DNA of 64,000 bases from Candidatus Bathyarchaeia archaeon (GCA_041447175.1 CP166960.1:2310519-2374518), one strand, 5' to 3'. Counted from the stretch's first letter, positions 34,560 to 43,584 are shown. The notes: generated by a model from the letters alone, not told the origin. Made by a program: numbers and translations.

Positions 34560-35339
34560 GTGAATTGTTTGAAAACCATTGTTACCATAGGGCGCGGCGG
34601 AACAGGCAAATCCAGCTTCACCGCCATGATGACAAAAGCGTTTGTGGAAGCAGGCAACACGCCGTTGCTGCTAGTGGACGCCGACCCCGACCAGAACCTC
34701 GCCGAAATGCTCGGCGTTGACCTTAAAGAGGCTGGCAAATCCACGTTGGCTGACCTTATTGTGGACACGTTCATCCAGAAGGGTGGAACCACGGTGGGGG
34801 TTTCGCCGACAGACCGCATTGAAAGCAGCATTTGGGCAAGGGGGCTTTACGAAAGCGACACTTTCGACTTTATATCTGTAGGCACCAAGTGGGTTGAAGG
34901 CTGCTATTGCATGCCTAACTCTGCGTTGAAAGCGGCGTTGGAGCATTTAACCAAGACCTACGAGTACGTGATTATTGATTCGCCTGCGGGGCTGGAGCAC
35001 TTGAACCGACGTATAGCCTCCAAAGTCACCGACATCTTTGAAATGTTGGATCACTCCAAGAAGAGTGTGGACCACGCGAAACGTGCTTTCCGTATTGCTA
35101 AAGAAGTGAACATGCAGTTTGACAACTTTTACTTGGTGGGTGGCTACCGTTTTCCCGCTGAACGCGGCAAAATAGCGGAGCAGGAGTTAAACTTTAAGTA
35201 CTTAGGCAAAATCCTTGCCGATGAGCAGGTAGATGATTACGTTCTTACTGGAAAGTCGCTTTTAGAGTTACCTTCTGACAACGCTGCGTTCGCTTCTGTA
35301 AAGGCAATTATGAAGGAAACAGGTTACATACAGCAATAA
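34560..35339 (+). CDS. CooC-type ATPase 2, variant P-loop
   Basis: A 259-residue paralogue of the preceding CooC. The C-x-C pair is kept (EGCYCMPN), as is Walker B (YVIIDSPAGLEHLNRR). However, the P-loop reads TIGRGGTGKSS: the signature Lys of the deviant Walker A (KGGxGK) is Arg. This may alter dimer-dependent ATP hydrolysis. It starts with GTG 7 bases after cooC1 and is about 130 bases before cdhA. It may serve the second nickel site (A-cluster), which is inference. Confidence 0.88.
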   Translation: MNCLKTIVTIGRGGTGKSSFTAMMTKAFVEAGNTPLLLVDADPDQNLAEMLGVDLKEAGKSTLADLIVDTFIQKGGTTVGVSPTDRIESSIWARGLYESDTFDFISVGTKWVEGCYCMPNSALKAALEHLTKTYEYVIIDSPAGLEHLNRRIASKVTDIFEMLDHSKKSVDHAKRAFRIAKEVNMQFDNFYLVGGYRFPAERGKIAEQELNFKYLGKILADEQVDDYVLTGKSLLELPSDNAAFASVKAIMKETGYIQQ

Positions 35340-35447
35340 CCCCCCACATTTTTGTCCAAAAAACGCCTTTTCACGCTTACATTCATTCGCCGCAACATTA
35401 CTTTTCAGGGTGAACGCTGGAAAGGTTTAAAACAGGGCGTTTGAAGG

Positions 35448-35476
35448 TATATTCAAAACCTTTACTGAGGTTTGAA
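35448..35476 (+). promoter_or_regulatory. CODH/ACS operon promoter with inverted repeat
   Basis: A TATA-like tatatt at 35448-35453 runs into an inverted repeat, TTCAAAACCT (35452-35461) and AGGTTTGAA (35468-35476), pairing 9 bases with one extra A and a 6-base spacer. It fills the space between the TATA box and the start of cdhA, so a bound factor would block transcription. The expected start of transcription is close to the TTG start codon at 35478. Confidence 0.5.
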
Positions 35477-35477
35477 C

Positions 35478-37826
35478 TTGACCACCAAAAACGTGCGCAT
35501 GAAAATTGGCGAATTAAAGACCAATAATGGTCTAATTAAAAACCTCGACTTATCCATAGGGAAAATTGTTGATGATTCATGGGCTGAACCCATGGGGCCT
35601 ACACCTTTTCCATCCATTGCATCCCTGAGAGACTGGGACCTGAAGCTTCTCAACAGATACAAGCCCTTTTATATGCCTGCTTGTGACCTCTGTTGCCTTT
35701 GCACTTATGGAAAATGTGACCTAACCGCAGGCAAACGCGGCGCTTGCGGCCTTGACATGGCGGCTCAGTCATCACGTATTGTGCTTCTGTCTTGCTGTAT
35801 TGGCGCAGCAACCCACACTGCACACGCCCGACACGTAGTTCACCATTTAATCGAAACATACGGGCGCAGATACCCGCTTGACGTCGGCGGCTTAAACATC
35901 AAAGTAGAAGCCCCAATCACAAGACTTGTCTGCGGCATTAAACCCGAAACCATCGGCGACTTGGAAGAAGCCCTAGACTACGCAGAAGAACAAGTCACCC
36001 AATGTCTAGCATCCGTCCACACAGGACAAGAAGGCAACAACCTTGACTTCGAATCCAAAGCCTTCCACGTCGGCATGATTGACCACCTCGGCATGGAAAT
36101 CGCCGATATCGCCCAAATTTCCGTTTACGATTTTCCTAAAGCCAACCCTGAAGCACCCCTAATTCAGATGGGCATCGGAACAGTTGACCAAACTAAACCC
36201 GTAATCATGTGCATCGGACACAACGTCGTTCCATCCGTAGGCATCATCGACTACATGCAAGACACTGGCGTAGCCGAAAACATCGAAGTCGTCGGCTTAT
36301 GCTGCACCGCAATCGACAACACACGATACTACGACCGAGGCAAAATCGTCGGGCCTATCTCATGGCAACTCCGCTTCATACGTAGCGGCTTTGCCGACGT
36401 CGTCGTCTTAGACGAACAATGTGTCCGAACCGACGCTTACCTCGAAGCACAAGCCGTCAAAGCCCCAGTAATTGCGGCTTCCGAAAAGAACTGCTTGGGC
36501 TTTAAGAATCGAACAAACGACCCAGCAGACGAAATCGTCGCTGACCTCGTAAACGCCAAAGTCCCTGGTGTCCTAATTCTTGACCCTGAAAAAGTCGGCG
36601 AAGTCGCAGTGAAAACTGCACAAAAAGTTGCACCCCTACGAAAGAAGTTCAAGATTCTACCCTCCAACGAAGAAATCGTCCAGTTATCTTCCACTTGCCG
36701 CCAATGCAGCCTCTGCCAACGCTCCTGCCCTCAAAACCTCAAAATCCCTGAAGCTCTCAAAGCGGCATCTGAAGGCGACCTCTCCCTGCTAACTGAAATC
36801 TACGAAGCATGCATCGGATGCGGAAGATGCGAAGAAGTCTGCCCCGTTAAACTCCCAATTCACAGCTTCATCGTGAAATCTGCTGAACGCGAAATGTTTG
36901 AAGAGAAAAACTATTGCCGCTCTGGCCGAGGCGCAGTTCAAGACGTTGAAATCCGAAGTGTCGGTGGACCCCTCGTTTTGGGTGAAATCCCAGGCATTCT
37001 TGCCGTAGTCGGATGCGCTAACTATCCACGCGGCGGCAAAGACGTCTATGACATCTGCAGAGAATTCGCAAGCAGACGCTTCATCGTTGTCACCACTGGT
37101 TGCTCCGCTATGTCCGCTGGCTCCTACAAGAACGAAGACGGCCTGACCCTCTACGAAGAGTTCCCAGGCGACTTCGCAGCAGGCGGCGTAGTCAACATCG
37201 GCTCATGCGTTGCAAACTCCCACATATCTGGTGCAGCCATCAAAGTTGCAAACATCTTCGCTAAACGACCCCTACGCGGCAACTACGAAGAAATCGCAGA
37301 TTACATCTACAACCGTGTAGGCGCAGTTGGTTTGGCCTGGGGCGCCTTCTCACAGAAAGCCTCCTCCATCGCAGCTGGCTTTTGGCGGTTAGGTGTTCCA
37401 GTGCTTGTTGGTCCACACGGAAACAAATACCGACGTATGCTCCTAGGCAGAAGCGATAAACCCGAAGATTGGTACACAATTGACGCCCGTACCGGCGAAC
37501 AAGTCTACACTGGACCCGCGCCCGAACATCTGTTTCAATCGGTCGAAACCAAAGAAGAAGCCATGGTTGCTATCGCAAAATTGACGCTTAGACCAAACGA
37601 CACTTGGAAGGGACGCTCAGGAAAACTATCCCACTACATAGACCTGCACAAACGCCACTACGGCTCAATGCCCCAAGACCTACACCTGTACATTCGCACG
37701 TTGGCTGATGTTCCAATCACCATGAAAGACGAAATCCTCAAGGTATTGAAGGAGAAAGACTGGAAAGAAAATCAAATCCCCGACCCCACAATTCTTCCAA
37801 GAATGGTCAGAACAATGAAACAGTAG
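35478..37826 (+). CDS. cdhA: CODH/ACS alpha subunit, Ni-Fe-S CO dehydrogenase
   Basis: The CO dehydrogenase catalytic subunit (about 782 residues), interconverting CO2 and CO at the C-cluster. Seen: N-terminal B/D-cluster cysteines (CDLCCLCTYGKCDLTAGKRGACG region), the His motif GHNVVPSVG, GLCCTAIDNTR, two ferredoxin-type motifs of the archaeal form (CRQCSLCQRSCP; CIGCGRCEEVCPV), then VGCANYPRGG, TTGCSAM and GSCVANSH for C-cluster ligands. Start options are TTG 35472, TTG 35478 or ATG 35499; GAGG at 35467-35470 favours 35478. It heads the seven-gene operon that runs to cdhE. Confidence 0.95.
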   Translation: MTTKNVRMKIGELKTNNGLIKNLDLSIGKIVDDSWAEPMGPTPFPSIASLRDWDLKLLNRYKPFYMPACDLCCLCTYGKCDLTAGKRGACGLDMAAQSSRIVLLSCCIGAATHTAHARHVVHHLIETYGRRYPLDVGGLNIKVEAPITRLVCGIKPETIGDLEEALDYAEEQVTQCLASVHTGQEGNNLDFESKAFHVGMIDHLGMEIADIAQISVYDFPKANPEAPLIQMGIGTVDQTKPVIMCIGHNVVPSVGIIDYMQDTGVAENIEVVGLCCTAIDNTRYYDRGKIVGPISWQLRFIRSGFADVVVLDEQCVRTDAYLEAQAVKAPVIAASEKNCLGFKNRTNDPADEIVADLVNAKVPGVLILDPEKVGEVAVKTAQKVAPLRKKFKILPSNEEIVQLSSTCRQCSLCQRSCPQNLKIPEALKAASEGDLSLLTEIYEACIGCGRCEEVCPVKLPIHSFIVKSAEREMFEEKNYCRSGRGAVQDVEIRSVGGPLVLGEIPGILAVVGCANYPRGGKDVYDICREFASRRFIVVTTGCSAMSAGSYKNEDGLTLYEEFPGDFAAGGVVNIGSCVANSHISGAAIKVANIFAKRPLRGNYEEIADYIYNRVGAVGLAWGAFSQKASSIAAGFWRLGVPVLVGPHGNKYRRMLLGRSDKPEDWYTIDARTGEQVYTGPAPEHLFQSVETKEEAMVAIAKLTLRPNDTWKGRSGKLSHYIDLHKRHYGSMPQDLHLYIRTLADVPITMKDEILKVLKEKDWKENQIPDPTILPRMVRTMKQ

Positions 37827-37833
37827 GTGGAAC

Positions 37834-39258
37834 ATGATGTTGAAACAAACAACCCAAGAAGTAACCCTAACAATTGATGGGCAAGAAGTAAAAGCCCCCG
37901 AAGGCGCAACACTCCTTAACGTCGCAAGACAAATCGGCATTGACATCCCAACCCTATGCTACCACGCCGAAGTTTCTCCCTTCGGCGCCTGCCGTCTCTG
38001 CTCCGTGGAAGTAACCAAAAACGGTCGAACCAAAGTCGTAACCTCCTGTAACTACCCTATCGAAGAAGGCATAGTTGTCCAGACAAACTCCGAAAAAATC
38101 CAGAAAGTTCGCAAAGGCATCTTAGCACTTTTGATGGCGCGGTGCCCCAAGTCCGTCAAACTGAAAAACTTAGGCAAAGCCTACGGCTTAGAGGAACACG
38201 GGCTGTGGGAATCAGACCCTGAGGAAGACTGTATCCTCTGCGGTTTATGTGTGCGTGTTTGTAAAGAATTAGTTGGTGTTTCTGCCATAAACTTTGCTCA
38301 ACGCGGTGTTGAACGCGAAGTAACCGCTCCCTACCACAAATTCTCTGACGACTGCATCGGATGCGGTGCATGTGCCCTGGTTTGCCCCACTGGCTCAAAG
38401 AAAATCCGAACCTACACCTACGCAACCATGGCTCCCCTGAAAGGAACCCGCGACGACATCTTTGGCGTCCACACCGAAATGTTCTCAGCCAAAGCTGCTG
38501 ACGCAGAAGGTAACTTGGTGAAAGCACTGCTGACTGCCGGCTTTAGAAGTGGCTTATTTGACACTGCAGTTTTTGCACAACGCAAAGAAGGCAGCGAATA
38601 TGCCGCCGAAGCAGTTATTGTTGAAAACGCTGGCGACGCTGCGAAGGCAAAAGAGGCTCCTCTGCTGAGAGTTAAAACAATGTCTACCTTGCTGGACGCA
38701 GTTGAAATGGGTAAACGCAAGATTGCCTTTGTCGGCTTACCCTGCCAAGTGCGTGCAGTGCGCAAAATGCAAACAAGCATGCAGCAGGAGATGCCTGATT
38801 TGGACATAACCTCCATAGGCTTATTCTGTAGACAATCTTTTGACCCTAAGAAACTCAAAGAAGAAGTCAAGAAACTCTTCAATGTTGACTTGGGTCAAGC
38901 TGAGAGCGTTCAGATAAGCGGAGACAAATTCGTGATGAAAGCGAATGGTCAAGAATACTCCTGTGACCTAACTCAACTTGACAACGCTATAGAAGTAGGC
39001 TGCACCTACTGCAACGACTTCCCCGCGATGTTTGCTGACTTGGCGGTTGGCGCTGCAGGAAGCCGCGCAGAATGCCCCACAGTGATTGTGCGAACTGAGA
39101 AAGGCAAAGCATTACTGGACACCACAAACCTAACCAAAGGCGACGTTAAGAAAGACGAAATTGCGGCGTTGTCGGAATCCAAGAAGAACCGTGCAAAAGA
39201 GCACACAGCACCTATCCTTAAGGAGATACTTGCACAACGTGCAAAGAAGGTGGAGTAA
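37834..39258 (+). CDS. HydA/HoxU-type Fe-S domain fused to FrhB domain
   Basis: A 474-residue fusion. Residues 1-100 are a plant-type [2Fe-2S] domain (TLCYHAEVSPFGACRLC, TSCNYP); about 125-200 hold two [4Fe-4S] motifs (CILCGLCVRVCK; CIGCGACALVCP). The His-Cys3 motif of HoxU/HydA is missing. Residues about 210-474 are an FrhB domain with GLPCQVRAV, GLFCRQSF and CTYCNDFPAMFADLAVG. It should connect F420/FAD chemistry to the NuoEF-like proteins that follow. It starts 7 bases after cdhA behind AGGTGG, and its stop abuts the next start. Confidence 0.88.
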   Translation: MMLKQTTQEVTLTIDGQEVKAPEGATLLNVARQIGIDIPTLCYHAEVSPFGACRLCSVEVTKNGRTKVVTSCNYPIEEGIVVQTNSEKIQKVRKGILALLMARCPKSVKLKNLGKAYGLEEHGLWESDPEEDCILCGLCVRVCKELVGVSAINFAQRGVEREVTAPYHKFSDDCIGCGACALVCPTGSKKIRTYTYATMAPLKGTRDDIFGVHTEMFSAKAADAEGNLVKALLTAGFRSGLFDTAVFAQRKEGSEYAAEAVIVENAGDAAKAKEAPLLRVKTMSTLLDAVEMGKRKIAFVGLPCQVRAVRKMQTSMQQEMPDLDITSIGLFCRQSFDPKKLKEEVKKLFNVDLGQAESVQISGDKFVMKANGQEYSCDLTQLDNAIEVGCTYCNDFPAMFADLAVGAAGSRAECPTVIVRTEKGKALLDTTNLTKGDVKKDEIAALSESKKNRAKEHTAPILKEILAQRAKKVE

Positions 39259-39729
39259 ATGGCAACAAACGTAACAAACGAGCAATTAGACAAAATAATA
39301 GACAAATACGAGGGTAAAGAAGGCGTCCTAATTCAGCTCCTCTTGGACATCCAACGCGCCGTAAACTGGATACCCAAAGAAGCCATCACCCGAATAAACG
39401 AGCGTCTGGGCATACCTGTAAGCGAAATCTACCGCGTTGCAAGCTTCTACACCGCCATCAGCCTCAAACCCCGCGGCAAACACCTAGTGCGCGTCTGCGC
39501 TGGAACTGCCTGCTACGTTCGCGGCGGACAAAGAATCTTGGACGCTGCCGAACAAGCCATCGGAATAAAAGCAGGTGAAACTTCAAGCGACCTGAAATTC
39601 ACGCTTGAAACAGTGAACTGCTTAGGCTGCTGTGCATTGGGACCAGTTGTAGAAATCAACGGAAAATACTACGGAACCACCACCCCCAAACAGATTAAAA
39701 AAATTATTGAAAACAAACGGAGTGCCTAA
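39259..39729 (+). CDS. NuoE/HydC-type [2Fe-2S] subunit in CODH/ACS operon
   Basis: A 156-residue thioredoxin-like [2Fe-2S] protein. The helical front part (LLDIQRAVNWIPKEAI, ASFYTAISL) precedes the ligand motifs VCAGTAC and NCLGCC. It is a paralogue of the hydrogenase subunit at 12559. It starts on the base after the preceding stop, with GGTGGAG overlapping that end, and ends two bases before the NuoF-CdhB fusion gene. Its expected role is one-electron storage next to the FMN subunit. Confidence 0.92.
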   Translation: MATNVTNEQLDKIIDKYEGKEGVLIQLLLDIQRAVNWIPKEAITRINERLGIPVSEIYRVASFYTAISLKPRGKHLVRVCAGTACYVRGGQRILDAAEQAIGIKAGETSSDLKFTLETVNCLGCCALGPVVEINGKYYGTTTPKQIKKIIENKRSA

Positions 39730-39731
39730 CC

Positions 39732-42179
39732 ATGACACACCTTAACTCTCCAGCTGAACTGGAACAACTTCAAAAACAAATTCTTGCAAGCAAAGACCCC
39801 AATCAGGTAATCGTTTCGATTTGCACAAGCACCGGCTGTGAAGCTTTAGGCGCACAAGACGTCCTTGAAACCCTAAAGGCTGAACTCAAAAAACACGGCT
39901 TGGAAGGCAAAGTTAAGATTCGCGAAACTGGCTGTTTGGGCTTCTGTGAGCAAGGTCCAAGACTTGTCATTTACCCACAAGGCGTCTACTACTTCAAAGT
40001 GCAAGCTTCTGATGTGCCTGACATAGTCGAAAAAACCCTCCTCAAAAATGAAGTCGTAAAACGCATCCTCTACAAAGACAACGTCACCGAAAGAATCACT
40101 GAGAAACTCTCTGATGTGCCCTTCTACAAGTACCAAAACCGGCTGCTGCTGGAAAACAACGCCAAAGTTGACCCTAAGAAAATTGACGACTACATCGCCT
40201 TAGGCGGCTACTCTGCATTAGCTAAATCCATCTCCAAGATGACTCCCGAAGGCGTGCTTGAAGAAATCAAGAAATCCAAGCTTCGAGGTCGCGGAGGCGG
40301 CGGTTTCCCCACTGGACGCAAATGGGAATCAACCCGCAAAGCCGAAGGTGAACCCAAATACGTCATTGTAAACTGTGACGAGGGCGACCCAGGCGCTTTC
40401 ATGAACCGCGCGTTGATGGAAGGCAACCCCCACAGCATCCTTGAAGGATTAATCATCGCTGCATACGCGGTTGGCGCAAGCGAAGGCTTCCTTTACGTCC
40501 GTCAAGAGTACCCTCTGGCAGTAGAAAACATGCAGCTGGCCATCGAAGAAGCAGAGAAACACGGCTTGCTCGGCAGCAACATTCTGGGCTCCACCTTTAA
40601 CTTCAAAGTATCCATCCACAGAGGCGCAGGCGCCTTCGTTTCAGGCGAATCCACTGCACTCATGAACGCCATTGAAGGCAAAGTGGGTGAACCAAGACCA
40701 AAATACGTGCACACCTCCGACAAGGGTCTCTACGACAAACCAAGCGTCCTCAACAACGTAGAAACCTACGCTAACGTTCCCATGATCATAAACAACGGCG
40801 CGGAATGGTTCCAGAAAATCGGCACCGAAGGTAGCAAAGGCACCAAGATATTTGCCCTTGCAGGCAAAGTCAACAACACAGGCTTGGTTGAAGTTCCCTT
40901 CGGCGTGACCCTGCGAGACATCATCTTCAAGATCGGCGGCGGTATCCGCAACAACAAGAAATTCAAAGCTGTCCAGACTGGTGGTCCTTCCGGCGGAGTT
41001 ATCCCCAAACAGTACTTGGATTACCCAGTTGACTTTGATGAGCTCTCTAAGCTTGGCTCCATGATGGGTTCAGGCGGCATGATTGTGCTGGACTCAGACA
41101 CCTGCATGGTTGACGTAGCTCGATACTTCATCAACTTCCTCTGCGACGAATCTTGTGGTCAATGTGTCCCCTGCCGTGAAGGTCTAAAGCAAGCCCGTAA
41201 AATCCTTGATGACATCGTAACTGGCAACGGTAAACCCGGCGACTTTGAGAAACTGCAGCAGATTGCTGAAACCATGAGTGTTGCATCGCTTTGTGCGTTG
41301 GGTCAAACTGCAGCAAACCCCATGCTAACAACGCTTCGCCACTTCAAAAAAGAATACCTTGCCCACCTCGAAGAGAAACGTTGCCCCGCCTTGGTCTGCA
41401 AGCCGCTGCTTACCTTCTACATTGACCCCGAGAAATGCACTGGCTGCCAATACTGCGCTATGAGCTGCCCTGAACACGCAATTGAAGGTGCAATGGATAA
41501 AATCCACGTGATTAACCAAGACAAATGCACCAAATGTGGAACCTGCTTTGACATGTGTCCACCTGAATACTCTTCAGTAAAGAAGCTCTCTGGAGAACCC
41601 GCGCCTTCACCGATTCCTGAAGACCACCGTTGGATTAAACGACCTTGGGCTCTTGCTGAGGTTTCAGGAACCAAGAAAGCTCACATAATCTCCAACGCCA
41701 AAGTTGCAGCTGAACTTGTCTCGAAGGCTACCCACCCGCTTCTCATCGTGGGCTCTAACGCCGTTGAGAACGAGTACGAAGGCAAGAACCTGATTGATTA
41801 CATGATAGAGTTTGCAAAGAAAGTCAACATGCCCGTTGTCGCTACAGCACAGACCGTCAATGAATTCCTAAAGCGAGGCTACACTCCTGCTGGCGCAATG
41901 TCTGCTACTGAAATCGGCTGCCGACTAGTTGACCCTGAATGGAACGGCATCGACTCTAAAGGTCCACATGACATGGCAATCTTCGTTGGCGTACCAATGG
42001 TGACTGCTGTTGAAGTCTTATCTGGGCTGAAGAACTTCGCTCCCAAGCTTAAGACTTTAAACTTGGACAACATGTATAATCAGCATGCAAGCTGGTCTTT
42101 GCCTAGCTCAACGGTGAAAGATTGGGTTGCTACCCTCACAGTCATGACTTCAAAATTAGAAGAAGATGGAGGAAACTGA
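39732..42179 (+). CDS. NuoF/HydB - ferredoxin - CdhB (CODH epsilon) fusion protein
   Basis: An 815-residue fusion. Residues 20-110: thioredoxin-like [2Fe-2S] domain (SICTSTGCEALG, ETGCLGFCEQGP). About 125-545: FMN/NADH module with LRGRGGGGFPTGRKW, SLBB region, [4Fe-4S] motif DESCGQCVPCR and ASLCALGQ. About 550-560: H-x4-C-x3-C as in HydB. About 565-615: two-cluster ferredoxin (CTGCQYCAMSCPE; CTKCGTCFDMCPP). About 634-815: CODH epsilon domain (VAAELVSKATHPLLIVGS, MPVVATAQT, VDPEWNGIDSKGPHDMAIFVG, SGLKNFAPKLKTLNLDN, ASWSLPSS). No separate cdhB is seen in the window. Confidence 0.92.
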   Translation: MTHLNSPAELEQLQKQILASKDPNQVIVSICTSTGCEALGAQDVLETLKAELKKHGLEGKVKIRETGCLGFCEQGPRLVIYPQGVYYFKVQASDVPDIVEKTLLKNEVVKRILYKDNVTERITEKLSDVPFYKYQNRLLLENNAKVDPKKIDDYIALGGYSALAKSISKMTPEGVLEEIKKSKLRGRGGGGFPTGRKWESTRKAEGEPKYVIVNCDEGDPGAFMNRALMEGNPHSILEGLIIAAYAVGASEGFLYVRQEYPLAVENMQLAIEEAEKHGLLGSNILGSTFNFKVSIHRGAGAFVSGESTALMNAIEGKVGEPRPKYVHTSDKGLYDKPSVLNNVETYANVPMIINNGAEWFQKIGTEGSKGTKIFALAGKVNNTGLVEVPFGVTLRDIIFKIGGGIRNNKKFKAVQTGGPSGGVIPKQYLDYPVDFDELSKLGSMMGSGGMIVLDSDTCMVDVARYFINFLCDESCGQCVPCREGLKQARKILDDIVTGNGKPGDFEKLQQIAETMSVASLCALGQTAANPMLTTLRHFKKEYLAHLEEKRCPALVCKPLLTFYIDPEKCTGCQYCAMSCPEHAIEGAMDKIHVINQDKCTKCGTCFDMCPPEYSSVKKLSGEPAPSPIPEDHRWIKRPWALAEVSGTKKAHIISNAKVAAELVSKATHPLLIVGSNAVENEYEGKNLIDYMIEFAKKVNMPVVATAQTVNEFLKRGYTPAGAMSATEIGCRLVDPEWNGIDSKGPHDMAIFVGVPMVTAVEVLSGLKNFAPKLKTLNLDNMYNQHASWSLPSSTVKDWVATLTVMTSKLEEDGGN

Positions 42180-42183
42180 GAAA

Positions 42184-43584
42184 ATGTCAATGTTTGAAGA
42201 TATACCCGTAGAAGTTGGCGTAATCTACGAAGGAGAACGCATACGCAAAAACGACATGCAAGTCGAACTCGGCGGACCCAAAGTCAAAGAAAAATTTGAA
42301 CTCGCAAAAGTCAGGCCCATGGACCAAATCGAAGACGGAAAAATCACCATCATCGGACCCGACCTAAAAGACATAGCAGAAGGCAGCGCCGTCCCCTTCG
42401 GCATTCTTGTCGAAGCCGCAGGCGCAACCCTTGATGCAGGTCTTGAAGGTGTAATCGAGCGACGCATCCACGGCTACCTCAACTACATCGAAGGCTTCAT
42501 GCACCTAAACCAGCGCTACGACATCTGGATGAGACTTGGCAAGAAATCCTTCCAAAAAGGCATGAACAGCTTCGAATACGCCGGTAAAGTTCTTTACCGC
42601 CTATTTAAAAGCGAGCTGTCTATCATCGAAAAACTACAGATAACCTTCGTTACGGACCCCAACAAAATCAGTGAAATGTACCCTGCAGCCGTTGCAGACT
42701 ATGAAGCCCGCGACGCAAAAGCTCGGGGGCTTAAAGATGAGGAAGTTGACAAATTCTATGGCTGTGTTCTGTGCCAATCTTTCGCACCCAGCCACGTTTG
42801 TGTCATTACTCCTCAACGCTACAGCAACTGCGGTGCCATCAGCTGGTTTGACGGCAAAGCCTCAGCAAGCATCGACCCCAAGGGTCCAGTGTTTGCAATC
42901 GAACGCGGCGAACTTTTGAACGCTGAGAAAGGCGAATTTAGCGGTGTCAACGAAACCGTCAAGAAACGCACCATGGGCGATGTTAACCAAGTTTGGCTCT
43001 ACACTGCCTTTGACCACCCACACACTTCCTGCGGATGCTTTGAAGCAGTCGCTTTCTACATCCCCGAAGTTGACGGGTTAGGCGTGGTTCATCGTAGCTT
43101 CAAAGGCGCAACCGTAAACGGCTTGCCTTTCAGCACCATCGCAGACTCTGCAGCAGGCGGACGACAAGTAGACGGCTTCCACGGCATGTCCATCGAATAC
43201 ATGCGTAGCAAGAAATTCTTCGCTGCTGACGGCGGATGGAACCGCATCGTTTGGCTGCCTAAAGAAATCAAGGAACGCGTAAAAGACTTCATCCCTGCAG
43301 ACGTGATTGACAAAATCGCCACTGAAGAAAACGCAACCAACATCGACGACTTGAAGGCTTTCCTGAAAGAAAAGAACCATCCAGTGGTTGCACAGTGGGA
43401 AAAAGAAGAAACCGCAGTTGAAGAAGCACCCGCAGAAGAAGCAGTTGAAGGACAAATGATGCCAGTGATGACTGCATCCTCGCTACCTATAACGGCTGGC
43501 GGCTTTAAGATAATCCTTAAGGATGCAAAGATATACGCCAACAAAGTCATAATTAAAACGGTTAAGGACGAAAAAACCAAATAA
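42184..43584 (+). CDS. cdhC: CODH/ACS beta subunit, acetyl-CoA synthase
   Basis: The acetyl-CoA synthase subunit (466 residues), joining CO, a methyl group and CoA at the Ni-Ni-[4Fe-4S] A-cluster. A-cluster cysteines are in GCVLCQSFAPSHVCVITPQR, YSNCGAISW and HTSCGCFEA. It lacks the N-terminal domain of bacterial ACS, as archaeal forms do, and has an acidic linker (EETAVEEAPAEEAVE) before a small C-terminal segment. Start 42184 is chosen because GGAGG at 42169-42173 precedes it; ATG 42166 overlaps the previous gene. Confidence 0.95.
   Translation: MSMFEDIPVEVGVIYEGERIRKNDMQVELGGPKVKEKFELAKVRPMDQIEDGKITIIGPDLKDIAEGSAVPFGILVEAAGATLDAGLEGVIERRIHGYLNYIEGFMHLNQRYDIWMRLGKKSFQKGMNSFEYAGKVLYRLFKSELSIIEKLQITFVTDPNKISEMYPAAVADYEARDAKARGLKDEEVDKFYGCVLCQSFAPSHVCVITPQRYSNCGAISWFDGKASASIDPKGPVFAIERGELLNAEKGEFSGVNETVKKRTMGDVNQVWLYTAFDHPHTSCGCFEAVAFYIPEVDGLGVVHRSFKGATVNGLPFSTIADSAAGGRQVDGFHGMSIEYMRSKKFFAADGGWNRIVWLPKEIKERVKDFIPADVIDKIATEENATNIDDLKAFLKEKNHPVVAQWEKEETAVEEAPAEEAVEGQMMPVMTASSLPITAGGFKIILKDAKIYANKVIIKTVKDEKTK

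Noticed and set aside
34187-34831. 214-codon minus-strand frame across the two cooC genes
   Set aside because: It is antisense to two genes with intact P-loop and C-x-C motifs, and its product lacks any motif.
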